Shown here: one piece after another, positions 10,942 to 22,046 of the stretch
How positions within the stretch are numbered: the first letter of the stretch is position 1
How the letters are laid out: each line of letters begins with the position of its first letter
Source of the DNA: Calycina herbarum
Taxonomy: Eukaryota > Ascomycota > Leotiomycetes > Helotiales > Pezizellaceae
Length of the DNA stretch: 64,000 nt
Assembly (NCBI GenBank): GCA_001414485.1
Contig: LLEY01000116.1
Span: forward strand, 62,001 to 126,000
Direction: 5' to 3'
Made by a program: the position numbers and the translations under genes
The notes under the pieces: generated by a model
Told to the model about the DNA's origin: nothing
Database searches by the model: none
What the model saw: the letters and a program-made list of their open reading frames with translations, nothing else

Positions 10942-12314
10942 CTTTTTGTAGAGCATGCGTGAATGTCCTGTGTCTTGTGAATAGATTGGGAGTCCGTGAT
11001 TGTGCTGTATCTTCTGCTTTGTACGTGAATAATCTATCAACGCGGAAAGGTTTTGAATTTGTTCTAATGAGCAATAGAGAGGAGAGAATTGAAGAGTATG
11101 AGCGAGGAAAATCGAGGACTTTATAGTGGTGGAGATGCTTCACAAGGAAAGTTGAAATCATGTTGGGAATATTTGGTTCATCTACGGTTTGATAGGTTTT
11201 AAGCAAATATTAAGTAGAGCACAAAGAAACATAACAACATTTCAGGGTTGGTTTGATTTCTGATAGGGCTATCATGAAAAAGAGGGTGTCACATCGCTTA
11301 TTGTTGGTGTTGGACTTGAAGTTAGAGTCAGTGTGGTCTACTCACTCAAAGCTAGTCCATGCTTGCCATCAAGTAGTACATACCTTCTACCAAACAACCA
11401 AAATAACTACCTGAGCTTCGTAATTTACAATGTTTCAAGAATAGACCCCAGGTACGTGGGGGACAGGATGCTATCGTCGATCTTTACTATACTTAGATGT
11501 CGTTCTTTTTTAATTTCTTTTTCACAGGACAAGAAAACTCTCTCTCGAAGGGCTCAATTCGGAACTCGGCTGTGAATGTGATCAGCACAGTGTCTGAGCC
11601 TTCACGATCAACTTTATCAATTTCTAGCTCCTGCTGAGCGATAATAGGGTCGTATTCATTGCTATTTTTCTGACATTCCAGAGGCATTGAGGAAAAATTG
11701 CTACCTCGAACTCTATACTTGCTGCTTGAAGGAAGAGAACCTTGTTGGCTTTGGGAACTACTTTCTTCAGAGGGTGCTCTCTGCAATGTTCCTGGGTTTG
11801 CCGTCCTTTCCTCTCTGTTGTTTCGGGGTGCCGTTCTCAGCATCGTCTGCTGTTCGTTTTTCCGTGGTGTGGTGATGGAGTGCCGGGACCAGAGAATTGC
11901 CCCGGTGCTGACATAATTCTTTTCGTTTGTTAGTTTTCATAACAATAGGTTTGTTTCGGTAAAGTTACCCGTGTCCGTAAGTTGCGTGATAAAACCGAGA
12001 GTAGACGTAGAAACGAGCGAGTCCCTCATAGTTCGGGGGAGGTTTCATGAATGTGAAGTTGGTAGTAGTACATAACCTTGTGAATGTAATCTATACTGTG
12101 AATCATTTACATATTATGCTGAGACAAAAATTGGAAGCAGATTACAAAAGACCAACCCCATTCAAGATAAATTTGATAATCGAGTAGAAAAGCAGCAAAC
12201 CTACGAGGTAGAGGATCTAGCAAATCCTCTGTTATGGTTTTCTGGGTTGAAATTTACGGTCTTTTACTAGTAAAAGTATTCGTTCATATGTTGCTAATTT
12301 CAACATCATAACTA
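10942..12314. other. spacer between the two small-gene relics
   Basis: Contains the third TATA-like copy (11112..11125) and one uncertain minus-strand reading frame (11493..11843, listed separately). Nothing else with coding character was seen. Confidence 0.4.
11493..11843 (-). other. uncertain open reading frame, 116 codons
   Basis: A minus-strand frame of 116 codons, with a hydrophilic middle (SEESSSQSQQGS) and a more protein-like end (IIAQQELEIDKVDREG, then FRIEPFEREF). A second minus-strand frame starting with ATG near 11938 overlaps its 5' part and ends after about 58 codons. The two cannot be joined by a clear intron. It lies between the two decayed small paralogues and may itself be a gene remnant or chance frame. 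No domain recognised. Confidence 0.2.
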
Positions 12315-12491
12315 CTATCCCTTATTCGCTTTTGTCCACATACTTGGTGTGCCTCCTGTGGGTACAGGGGGCTTGCCATCAGCGGGGTAGTTGCCTGTAT
12401 TTGACTGATTTTGGGTGGTAGAAGCAGAGGAACCTTGAGTTTGGCCTTGGTCTTGACTGGTGGAGGAATCGGGCTTTTCGGATTCTGGTAT
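12315..12491 (-). pseudogene. small unrecognised gene, start codon lost (copy B)
   Basis: The minus-strand frame reads I-PESEKPDSSTSQDQGQTQG..., parallel to the start of copy A (M-SEPSKSPATSSNQNQEL). At the position of the copy A initiator (GCC ATG) this copy has GCC ATA, a G-to-A change, and no other in-frame ATG lies upstream in the leader. The frame stays open for 58 codons, ending MWTKANKG and a TAG at 12315. The upstream TATA box and CT-rich leader match copy A. Probably a dead duplicate; function unknown. Confidence 0.4.
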
Positions 12492-12596
12492 GGCTGTTGT
12501 TTCGGCATATGCTCTAGATGGTTGTGCAACTGTGCTTGTGTTTCTCTCTCTGTGTCTGTATGTTTGATGGAGAAAGAAGTTTGAACTTGGGAAAGT

Positions 12597-12609
12597 TCGA
12601 GAATTTATA
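12597..12609 (-). promoter_or_regulatory. TATA box of small gene copy B
   Basis: TATAAATTCTCGA on the minus strand, about 106 bp before the ATA that replaces the initiator. Same 13-mer as at 10929..10941. Confidence 0.5.
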
Positions 12610-13505
12610 CTTTTCTTTGGGGACAGTCATAGAAAGCCGCCCACAAAGATAAACAAATCCATACTAGAAGCGTTGGACTCATCTAGTGTTCTATAGGATT
12701 AAGGTAAATGCGAACCTACATTCAAAGAAACCCGTGTTGGATTTATCTTTTGATTTTAAGGTTGAACTAAATTAAAGAAGACTAACCGCACATTGGGGTT
12801 TGGGATCATCTAAATTAGCAGGATTGGAAGAGATATAACTCCCATAACAAAGAAAGCAACCGCATATCAGTTGGAACCACGTTTGATAGGGTTTGATTGT
12901 GGACCAGAAAGGGCGCATTTAGATAATATTGGTGTTGGCATTGGCATTATATTGGAAACCGCGGGTCTCAACTCCGACCACTACCATACAGAGTAAGTCT
13001 TCAGGTAATGCTTAGAGCAGATTATTCAGGTAGAACTTCTGAAAATGGTCTGAAAATGGTCTTCTACACAAAATCGTTCAGCAGCAAGATCCCTTTAGGT
13101 GTGCGATGCTTAAGAACATCCCTGAATTAGCGAGTGCTGATATCTTTCAGTTATTACGTATGACATTGCGAAAGGACACTCGATGAGAGAGACAGGAAGA
13201 TCCCGGTGCTACCACTTTTATCCTAAGACTGTGTCTAGCTGGAGCAGGGCTCTTGTGGGCGAAATACCGCAGTTCCAATGTTTTCCGTATCATTCTCATC
13301 AAGCTTCTTCAATCACGCACTCCAATATTCTTGAGTTTTCAGTCCCATAAACTGAGTCATCTATTCTTTGACAACCAAAGCGCATGGAGGTATATATTCC
13401 CGACAAAGTTCTTGTTCGTTAACGTTTGCAAACCACAAACCACCAACTTCACCCCTCGCTCGCCAGACCACCAGCACCCTTCCAATTCCCGAAAACAACT
13501 CAACC
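12610..13505. other. intergenic, no gene seen
   Basis: No supported reading frame. The last ~120 bases are CA-rich and contain TATATATTCCCGA at about 13390, a plausible promoter and leader for the plus-strand gene starting at 13506. Confidence 0.5.
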
Positions 13506-13916
13506 ATGAAGTTTCCCAAGTTCCCCCGGTCAACAGCCGACTGGAGGAGATTATGGTGGCGAGAAGTTCTTCCATACTGCATAGTATTTGGACCATACGC
13601 AACCGTCTTGTCTATTGCTTTCATCATGAAACCCAGAATGTGAGTGAGGAAACATTACCGCAAGATATGATGAGATATAGAAGACTAACCAAGGTGACCT
13701 CGCAACAGACAAGAAATGCAGAAAACCCGTCGCGAAAGGGCACAGGAGAAAAAGAAGAAGCTGGAGGCTGAGTCCAAGAAAGCAAATGACCCAGACCCAC
13801 CTGGCACAGCTGAAAAGCATGAAGATGCAAAGACGACGACGAAGAAGCCAGACACCAAGCCTGAGGATCCAAAAGACCCACCTGACATTCCCGGAGGAAC
13901 TTGGACTTCGGCGTAA
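13506..13916 (+). CDS. small single-span membrane protein, unknown function
   Basis: Exons 13506..13639 and 13709..13916, joined across a 69-bp intron (GTGAGT..CAACAG, with CTAAC near the acceptor), give 113 residues. The first 30 residues carry aromatic and basic residues (STADWRRLWWREVLPYC) leading into one hydrophobic segment (IVFGPYATVLSIAFIM). A long charged tail follows, starting RRERAQEKKKKLEAESKK and then Asp/Pro/Lys-rich to the stop. One membrane span with a basic, partly coiled-coil tail is the likely topology. The architecture resembles small mitochondrial inner-membrane proteins, but no family is recognised. The CA-rich leader and clean intron support a real gene. Confidence 0.7.
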
Positions 13917-14414
13917 GAAGCGAAAAAGGGAAGCCACCAAGAGATCGGGGGTAGAACCTTTGTTGGCTTGCATTGAGTCGGGGTCTCTTGGGGAGCTTTG
14001 ATCGTGGATTTGCAATATATTGTTCTGCCATGGCCTTTGAAAGAAAATCACGCTGTCTGAGTCAATTTCCAGATTGCATGGGGATGAGGGTGGCTCGAGA
14101 CGGGATTCCAAGAAGTTGCACATCATGAAATACACGAAAATACTACTTGACACTTATCACTCAACTGAAAATGGAGACCCACAAAATCCTGGAAAAAAAC
14201 CATGCAGATCACCTTTCTCTATTGGGATTTGACTTGACCATTGTTCTCCCTCGCTTCGAAATGTGCCGTCACTATGCACACCTACCCAGTATACCAACTA
14301 TTTCCTCATACAATTCAAGGGAAACGGGCACTACATTTCTTTGCCTCCCACCAAAATCATTCTCGGAATTAAGTATGACCCGTGAGTGGCATGTATTCAT
14401 TATATATTTTTAAA
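13917..14414. other. convergent intergenic gap
   Basis: About 500 bp between the convergent small membrane-protein gene and the CFEM receptor gene. Only probable 3' untranslated sequence is seen. Confidence 0.6.
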
Positions 14415-16143
14415 TCAAACCTTTAACATGATTTTTACGCTCTCTGCACTCTTCACACTACTCTGCGTGCTCTCCCTACTCTGTTCCACACTGGTAGTAA
14501 CAATAACTCCCTCATGTTCCCACTCCTTCCTCTCACTCTCGACATCCACCCTCGACGAAGTCCCAAATCCTTTCCCCGTACTAAGGAACAGTTCTCCATC
14601 CCTCGCTTTGTTCTCATTAATAGGACTTTCACTGTTCACGCTTCCTTCTCTTTCTCTTCCTCTCTGGGAATCTAATTCAATTACTGAACCTGCGGATTGT
14701 CCATTTTTATGGGTGTTATAGAGCGAATTTGGGGGTTTAAAGGTGGAAGAACGGGTTTTCGCTTTTGTATCTTTTGCTGCTGATGTATGTCGTGTCGAAT
14801 CGACGAGTGAGATCTTGAGGTTGGGGAAGTAATATCCTACTAATGAGCGACCAGAGGGGAGACAAGCACACATTATTCCCACGGCAGTTTCGAGATTAGT
14901 CCAAAGTGCTACGGGGGATTGATCAACTAGATCTACAGTATTAATTGATATGCCCGGAGTTTGGGGGGGGGTGGCAGTTGGACTTACAAGAGGGGTCAGT
15001 CGAAGACCCCATCTTCAGCAGAGTGGGAAGTCGACTTAAACTGCAAATGAGGACGAATGATGCGACAGAAAACATGATCATGAGATTTGCCTTTTTGCGC
15101 CAGGAGAGTTCCAGTTTCCAGAGAATTGGAATCGGGAAAACTAGGATCATGAGGTTGTGGAGGATGCTGATGCCCGATTGAACGTAGACCACAGCGAATA
15201 CATCGATGCATTTTATGGGTGCCGCCTCCTTGTACATCCAGTTTGTCCATATCCCGTGTATTGGATTCTAGAAAACAATCAGCATGGAATACTTGGCGAA
15301 AGAGTATTGACTTACACATTGGACTGCCATGCCAAGTAGGAAGGTGAGGTTCGAAACCACGATGAATCCCATCATCACGTAGATAATCATTGGGTGTCTC
15401 TTGGTAGTAAATATTTGCAAGAAGAAAAGAAGCAACGATAGTTTCGTCAACGTTATAGCGACTATATAAAGCATGGAAGCAATCCAAAAAAGCTTGTAAA
15501 ATTTAGCTGCCTATTCTGTCCAATTTTTCCAAAGAGTGCTTACCTTAAGTGACTTTTGCATGTGCATAACATCAAGCCAAAACGTATGTTGTCCATATCC
15601 ATTTAGAACCATAGCTAATCCCGCCCCAGCAGCAGAAAGGTAAAATAGCAGAGCACCTGCCATCGCGGCATCATCCTTATCCAAAGCGCCGAAGACATAT
15701 TTCGAGTATAGTCGAATGATAACAAATATCATTGTTAGGAAAGGAAGCGTATAATATGTACGGAGTTGATTCTGGACACGGCTGATGTCGTTTTCTGTCC
15801 CACACGTTTGGGCTGAATATCTGGTGAAGCGGATTCCTTCTGTGATGTTACATGCATTACGAACACATGGAGCTGTAACTGCAATGAGCTCCAAATTGTT
15901 GCAATAACATGACGTATTATTTGTAAGATTGCCACAGTGTTGCGGGCCATAGGTGTTTACACAAGTTAACTACTAAAAAAGTCAGTTACCTGAAAAGGTA
16001 GGGATCGGATTTTGACACAGGGAGAGATTGAAAATACATACCGAGCAGTCTGGGATAGTTTCTATAATATCTATCGTCCAAAAGCGATGTGCTTGTGCTT
16101 GTGCCCAAAAACAGCAAGTCGCAAATATAAGAAGAAAACGCAT
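14415..16143 (-). CDS. CFEM-domain seven-transmembrane receptor (Pth11-like)
   Basis: Exons in minus-strand order: 16143..16042, 15969..15544, 15492..15316, 15267..14988, 14932..14415; 500 residues. A signal peptide (MRFLLIFATCCFWAQAQA) precedes an extracellular CFEM domain whose cysteine pattern spans the first intron: IPDCS joins LTC, then CG, TSCYC, APC, NAC and AQTCG, eight cysteines in CFEM order. Transmembrane segments follow (TLPFLTMIFVIIRLYS, MAGALLFYLSAAGAGLAMVL, ASMLYIVAITLTKLSLLLFF, MIIYVMMGFIVVSNLTFLLG and others), with the family motif WTNLETAVGIMCACLPSGR after the last span. The ~130-residue tail is Ser/Arg-rich and cytosolic. The family includes Magnaporthe Pth11, which senses surface cues before infection. 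The start at 16143 gives a clean signal peptide; an upstream in-frame ATG at 16179 is less suitable. Confidence 0.92.
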
Positions 16144-18755
16144 ATTTGGGGGCGAGGAAGAGAAAAGGAACGCAGTCACCCAACACAGCGATCACCAGCA
16201 GCAGGCGGTCTAGTTTTGTATAACATGAACCAGGGAGTTCGCCCCTCACCTTATTGTCAATTCGACCTCCGGATTCATGAAGAGGGTCAAAATGGCTTGG
16301 CGACCTAATACATGGGAGTGAGTGACTATCAAAGGTCAAAACACAAATTTGTGTCGCGACTTTGCAAGGGCAGTTTTGGGGCACTTTCAGACGGGACCCC
16401 CGCCAGAATATCGGATTCAATGGGGCTCTGGGTAATTTGAAGCATGGGATTGTGGAAACCGTTGGGCCAAGCTTGACGTTCGCAGACTTTCACAATTGGG
16501 CAACGATAGACCTGGCACAATGCCGAACTCGAGGAGTCTTGAACGCCGCGCGGGGCTACCTCCGGAATGCATGCCGCGCCAAACATTAAATTTACAATTG
16601 CAGTAGTCTCGAAATCCACTCGAATTTTTAAGTCGCCATCAGCCGCGAGAAAGATGTTTTCGTTCTGAACGCGAGAGGTGTTGGGAAACCCCAAAGGCCG
16701 TGCCCCAGGACAAGATCTTGCAGATCAATGATAAAATCCCGAAACTTCACAACGGGATACGCCGACGCGTATTTTCATGGTTTCTTGCATAGCTGGGGCG
16801 GGAAAGACTCCACTAGATGCTACACAAACGAGATATACGTTGAATTGGAAAGAAACCGAAGCTCGTTATGAAAACGATCGAGTTGAGAAGGAGGGAATTA
16901 GCCATGTCATGGGTAGATTCCGGCAGAATAATGGGCTGAGATAAACTTTCTCCCCAATCTTAAGGTTTGACGTCCACACTAGGTGTGACAACACTGATTC
17001 GTCCACGAAAATCCACGTGGGGGTTACTTCAACTGTGTATAGCGAGTATAAAAACCAACTTAGGCACTGGGCTGTGAAGACGAAACTAGGAGACGAGGAA
17101 AGCAAGTAAAAAGTTTCTCAGACTACTAAAATAATCAAGATTCCTTTACTTATGAGAACGAAAATAATCTAATTATGTCATTGTACAATGAGTAATGCTT
17201 GCATTTGACAAGATAATAGATACCGCGGCTTGGTGATCTTTAAAAAACTGATGGCCGGGGTATCCCAACCTGCTAAAGTCGCACCGTTGTAAAGACAGCC
17301 ATAGCATTACTTTATGCCAAAGGGGAGATGACAAAAAACTGCCTCCTTTTTAGAGACGAAGACGCTGAAAAGAAGTTCCAAAGAAACAGAAAAATCAAAT
17401 TCCAAAATTCCCATTGCACAGAGCATAAACTGATGGACATGTTGATTTCGGAAATAAACTATATCAAGCAAGGATTCGCGGTGTATAGCCCACGCGCAAT
17501 CCTCGTTCATCTGAGCTTTTTATTCAACTCCACTATTTTGTAACTTGTCCACTTTACGTTCCCCATGGTAAGTGGACCACTGGTTGACCAATGGGAAGTC
17601 CAAATTTTCTGAATAGCTTCCCATTTTGTGGAGAAATTTTGCAAAACACGACGGGTCTTCCGTCGTCTTAGAAACAAATGATCTTTGCACCAAGACGTAC
17701 GTGACGAAGATCAACGCCTTTCAGAAGATTTCGGTAGCTACGCGCAAGGAGCAGCCGAGGTAATGTTTTTGTGCAGATGGATAAGGAAGTTAGGGCAGGA
17801 TCTCGATTGATCGTTGCAAGGCAGAGACTCGGGGAGAGATCCGTGTCTCATTCTTTCGACGGCTAGAATTGAGATCGAATGAAGCCTGAAATTTGAGTCG
17901 AAAACTCGATAGCAACTCTCAGATATCGAATAACAACCAAAAAATAGGCTTCCATGCCGAAATTTGCAGCAAAGAATGGAATTCGTCGAGAGTCCAGCTT
18001 TGGACTTCAAGCTCAACGATCAGCCATGAAAAGAAGAACATCGCATACACGAGTAGATCTGCAAAAACAAACAGCCCAGGTCGAGGGCTATCAGTCGTAT
18101 GTTCAGTCACTGGACTGAAAATTCGCCAGCTCGGCGCTTCTAGGGGAAATCCACTCAATTTACTGCTGAACGTCAGAACGGGACATTCGATAGTTCTTCG
18201 CGACTGAGAGTCAATATAATATACTGTATCGGATCTCAGAATTACATACCCGGACCACGAAGCCGGAGCGTTTCGATGACTAAAACACGAAATTGTTGGC
18301 GTCAAGCCGTCAACACTACTCGAGCGATGAAGAAGCGATTGGGAGAGTCGCAAAACAGACACTGAATAGTACTCGTAAACAGAGGCACTCTCATCGGCGT
18401 CGCTGCTCTCATGAAGTTCGGATGAAAATGATGTTACGGGCGTACCGGGGCGGTCGGGATGACTGCATCCCGAACCTCGGTGCGCGAAGGATTCCAGCAA
18501 TCAAAAGCTTCAAGTCGCGCTCAAAATCGCCGTCCAACATCAAATATTCAAATAAAGAAGACCAACGAGGACTTGGCAGCTTGTTACTGGAAGAGAATTC
18601 GAGATCAAAGTTGCCGTTGACGCCACAAAGAAGCTTTACTAGAGTTGAAAACTCGTGCCACCTTGTGCTTCTATATCCCAGCCTCACCTTCACCCAACAT
18701 TGAACATTCCTTCTATCAAGACCAAAGCAAAATATCAAAACAACCACCAACAAAC
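16144..18755. other. 2.6 kb intergenic region
   Basis: Holds the divergent promoters of the CFEM receptor (left) and the membrane protein at 18756 (right). A TATA-like GTATAAAAACC lies near 17046. Minus-strand frames between about 17.9 and 18.7 kb (listed separately) are the only ones with any protein-like character. Nothing else is supported. Confidence 0.5.
17919..18500 (-). other. uncertain 193-codon frame, possibly a gene relic
   Basis: A long minus-strand frame with Ser-rich acidic stretches (SSELHESSDADESASVYEYY) and a hydrophobic segment near the end (VFADLLVYAMFFFSWLIVEL). Another minus-strand frame overlaps it upstream (ending near 18409) and contains FDLEFSSSNKLPSPRWSSLF. The two would need a frameshift to join. 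No domain is recognised, and the upstream frame runs into the transcript of the plus-strand gene at 18756. It could be a chance frame. Confidence 0.2.
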
Positions 18756-19923
18756 ATGTCGACAACACCAGAAACCAAAGAGAGCAAACTCATCCGCACA
18801 CTATGGGCACTGCCCCTCCTCGCCGCCACCTACGGTGCCTCCCAAACAATGGGTGTCCTCGTCCAAGATCTCGGTCCTAGTCTCATCGCCCAGGTCAAAG
18901 CCGCGACGATCGATTTTGGCAATGGAACACCAACCGTAGGACTGGTCAAGAAATTTTTCGGAATCGCTGGCTTGGATGGATTTCTCTCGGTCCTCGTCAC
19001 GTTTTTCACACCCATTTTGGATGGTCGACAAGATAAATTGGGATCATTGCAGGTCACTGCCTTTTTGGGTGATTTGGTTCCGTTGCAAGCTATTATGTAT
19101 GTGGAGGGCGTGAGAAGAGGAAATAGAATGACGGTTGCTAGTTTGTTGTAAGTTTTATTTCCAGATGGATGGATTGAAACTAATGAGGACTAGACCAACG
19201 CTTTTGGGTATCGCGTATCAAGCAAAGGGAGTTGGGTATATCCTACCCATCTACTTCTTCCTACATTACATCCAATCTCCAGTAGAGAACTACAAGAAGC
19301 CCGAGGATCGACTCACTCGAGTCAGTGCTATCAAGACGATCATTCCAACTATCGCTTTGACATTCATTCTCCCAACTTATGCCATGTTAAACACATCTGG
19401 TTTGGCAAATAGGCAATGGATCAATGGTCTCTTCTGGCAACTATTCCCATTATACGGTGCCATCTCTCAACAAATCTTCGGTTCATTCGTCAAGGATACG
19501 TCGGAAAAAGATAGGATCTCAGATACCGAAGCTGATATGCCATATCTTCGTCTCACATATGGGTTTGTTGCTGTATTTGCGGCGGCTTTGAATCTATATG
19601 TTCGTCTTGCGGCTCCGTCTTCTCTCAAGGATGTGTTCTTCAAAGACATTTCGAGTCCATCTGCGGCAGCGACTTTAGTCAGCGGAACCGCAAGGTTTTT
19701 GAGATACGATCAAATTTTCTGTTTTGGTGCTGGTGCTCTTTGGACACTGCTTAGTTTCAAGGACTTGAAGAACGCGGGGAAGACTCAGGCTGGGTGGGCT
19801 AAAATAATTGCATCTTTGACGGGTGGAACTCTTGCTTTTGGTCCTGGTGCTGCAATGATTGGAATGTGGGCTTGGAGAGAGGAAATGCTGGCTAATAGAA
19901 AGATGGCTGCAAAGAAACAGTAA
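18756..19923 (+). CDS. multi-span membrane protein, unknown function
   Basis: Exons 18756..19147 and 19194..19923, joined across a 46-bp intron (GTAAGT..GACTAG), give 373 residues. About eight hydrophobic segments are visible, for example TLWALPLLAATYGASQTM, FLSVLVTFFTPIL, GVGYILPIYFFLHYI, TIIPTIALTFILPTYAML, LTYGFVAVFAAALNLYV and LTGGTLAFGPGAAMIGMWAW. The ends are short and hydrophilic, with a Lys-rich C-terminus (ANRKMAAKKQ) suggesting an ER-retention-like signal. The layout is reminiscent of the poorly characterised membrane proteins found in fungal indole-diterpene loci (AtmA/PaxA type), but no catalytic motif is identified and no biosynthetic neighbours are present. The start at 18756 is chosen over earlier in-frame codons because it has a CAAAC ATG G-like context and follows a CA-rich leader. 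Confidence 0.8.
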
Positions 19924-20808
19924 ATTTGGATGAGAGGTTCTTTATATAGTTGATCATAATAGCCCATCTGGGTTGCTTGGGCCTTGACAGCATGAAGTCA
20001 TGGAGTTGCTTGGAATGGTCTACTTGGGTCTTGCCGAAGGAATCCCTATTTGTTCTTGAATGGTTACGAGATTATCGATCTAAGCGATCCCATTTTCATA
20101 ACGCTTCCTGTAGACCATCTCTTGAGTGACTACGGCAAGATGTGCCGACCTAGTGAGTTTGTTTTGCGAGCCAGAGAAACCAACGAAAAGGCACTCGTAG
20201 CCGACTACAAGATTCAATATGGGTTGATGCTCGACTACTGTCTATCAATATCATCAGAAGACATGTAATGAATCCTCTGTGGGGACATATAAACACTGTC
20301 CATCACCCGCATCGACTCCCCAATTCAAGGACCATCCCGCAAAGTTTGGCTTCAACTACTATAAACGGCCGAAGGTGTGGTTTAATTGTACAGTTATACA
20401 CAGATGGGACTCAACATCGCATCCTGTCATATACTCGCAAGGAACGTAATAGTCCGCAATATACTTAAAAAACCATCTAATACCTTAGTCTTCTACATCC
20501 TATATGTTCTGGTCTATAATTTCTCCTCCAGCCAGGTGACAGAACTGTCACATATTCTAATATCTAATAATTATATTCTTCGAACTCTTTAAACTTTTCA
20601 AACCTCGTCTCTACTATTCTATCAATTATTTTATTAATATTTAAGTAGGCCTCGATTTATAATATCTTACTTAAGAATATTATAATTCTAATAGACTAAT
20701 ATTCAAAAGCTTATACTCTACTAGTCTCTTAGTTATTATACTCTTTTACTCTTGATTAATTATTACTAATATATATTTTACTTTCTTTATTCTACTTTAT
20801 CTTCTTTT
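19924..20808. other. intergenic, passing into an AT-rich island
   Basis: The first ~450 bases have normal composition and no supported gene. From about 20.45 kb the sequence becomes strongly AT-rich, with only short frames and many stops on both strands. Confidence 0.6.
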
Positions 20809-21150
20809 TGTGATGGCCAGTCATCAGGAATTGCCCAGTCATCAGGAATTGCCAAGGTTACGTGCCAGAGGAGATACGGGCTAGGTTCAGGAATGCAATA
20901 GTTACATGCCAGGAGGATTGCATGCCAGAAGAGTTACGTACCAGATGGATACGTGTTCGAGTCGTAGGAATGTCATGTTCGGACCTTGTGATTGTCCGAC
21001 TTCTTGTATATAGATGCTCTCTTTCTCTCTATTAGAAAAGGCCAATTTGGTCTTTTCCTTCGTATCAGAGCCTAGTATTCATATATGTCATTCTGTCGAA
21101 CGCACTCCCATATGCCTCTTTGGTAGTAGTATCCGTTTCGTGCCGTTACA
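20809..21150. mobile_element. solo LTR of a retrotransposon
   Basis: A 342-bp element beginning TGTGATGGCC and ending GCCGTTACA. It is flanked by a perfect 5-bp direct repeat CTTTT (20804-20808 and 21151-21155), the hallmark of LTR-element integration. Inside are a TATA-like TGTATATAGATG (about 21003), a CT-rich initiator-like tract and two tandem copies of CAGTCATCAGGAATTGCC at the 5' end. No gag or pol sequence is nearby, so recombination between two LTRs has probably removed the body. The element keeps balanced base composition while the surrounding DNA is AT-rich, suggesting a younger insertion. The superfamily cannot be set from the LTR alone; TATCAGAGCC inside resembles a Copia-type primer site but lies within the LTR. 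Confidence 0.8.
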
Positions 21151-21214
21151 CTTTTAAGATAACTTATTTAAACTCTAATATTTTAATATTAAATATTTTT
21201 ATTAGACTATAAGT

Positions 21215-21647
21215 AACGTGCTTTACCACCGAGTGGATCATATCACCGAGTGGATCACTAAAAATGCATACAAAAAACGTCTGTGCAACCCTAGTAAAAA
21301 TCTGTAATTCTTAATAAAAATTAATAAAATTAAAAAATCTACTTTATTACTATATGAATAAGTAATATTAAAATTTTTAGATGCTTACTAGCTATAACTA
21401 ACGATTCGCTTAAAATTACCCCTGTATTCATAGATTTTTTTTAATTTCTTTAATAACTTAGCTATTATAATTAGTTAGTATCTAAGATTTCTAATATTAT
21501 TTATATATATAGTAATAAAGTAAGGTTTTTAATTTTATTAATTTTTATTAAGAATTACAGATTTTTACTAGGGTTGCACATACGTTTTTTGTATACATTT
21601 TTAGTAATCCACTCGGTGATATGATCCACTCGGTGGTAAAGCACGTT
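21215..21647. mobile_element. MITE with long terminal inverted repeats
   Basis: A 433-bp element whose ends are inverted repeats of about 130-150 bp. The left arm starts AACGTGCTTTACCACCGAG and the right arm is its reverse complement with only a few differences, several of them C-to-T or G-to-A. Each arm carries two copies of CACCGAGTGGAT. The middle (about 21360-21505) is AT-rich and noncoding, so the element is non-autonomous. A target-site duplication is not clear, perhaps because the flanks have mutated. Confidence 0.8.
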
Positions 21648-21732
21648 TATTCTTTTTATAAATTTCTATAGAATAAGAATTTATATATTACTCTACTTTC
21701 TATATCCTATGCTTTTTCTTATAACTATATTT

Positions 21733-21787
21733 TTTCTATCTTTTATATATATTTATTATTAGAATAAATATATATAAAAGATAGAAA
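21733..21787. repeat. perfect AT-rich inverted repeat (hairpin)
   Basis: Two 25-bp arms (21733-21757 and 21763-21787), perfect inverted copies (TTTCTATCTTTTATATATA...), separated by 5 bases (ATTAG). It lies at the edge of the AT-rich island about 260 bp before the eS25 start codon. Confidence 0.85.
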
Positions 21788-22046
21788 GAGAAGTAATCAG
21801 ACGAATTCTTCGACGAGATTTTTGCTACTTCTATAGTAAACTTCGAAAAGAGGGTTTAAGAAAGAAAGATCAAACCAAAGAGTGAGGCTATAGAAGAGGT
21901 CGCTAGCAAAAATTATTGTCACATGATACGTCACATGACCCACAAACCCCCGCCAAGAAATCATTACTCGACTTCCAACAGATTTTTTGGTAACGAAACC
22001 TCGCAATCGACGAAAGACAACACTACCTCCCAAATAACTCTGAAAT
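21788..22046. promoter_or_regulatory. upstream region of the eS25 gene
   Basis: Short promoter and leader between the AT-rich hairpin and the ribosomal protein start codon. It contains two TCACATGA/TCACATGAC-type motifs near 21920-21935, palindromic CACATG sites that could bind basic helix-loop-helix factors. Base composition returns to normal here. Confidence 0.4.

Noticed and set aside
16329..16694. Minus-strand 121-codon frame upstream of the CFEM receptor
   Set aside because: No recognisable domain, and it cannot be spliced to neighbouring frames.
21005..21075. TATCAGAGCC as a retrotransposon primer-binding site marking the LTR end
   Set aside because: The perfect CTTTT duplication places the LTR end at 21150, so this match lies inside the LTR and may be chance.
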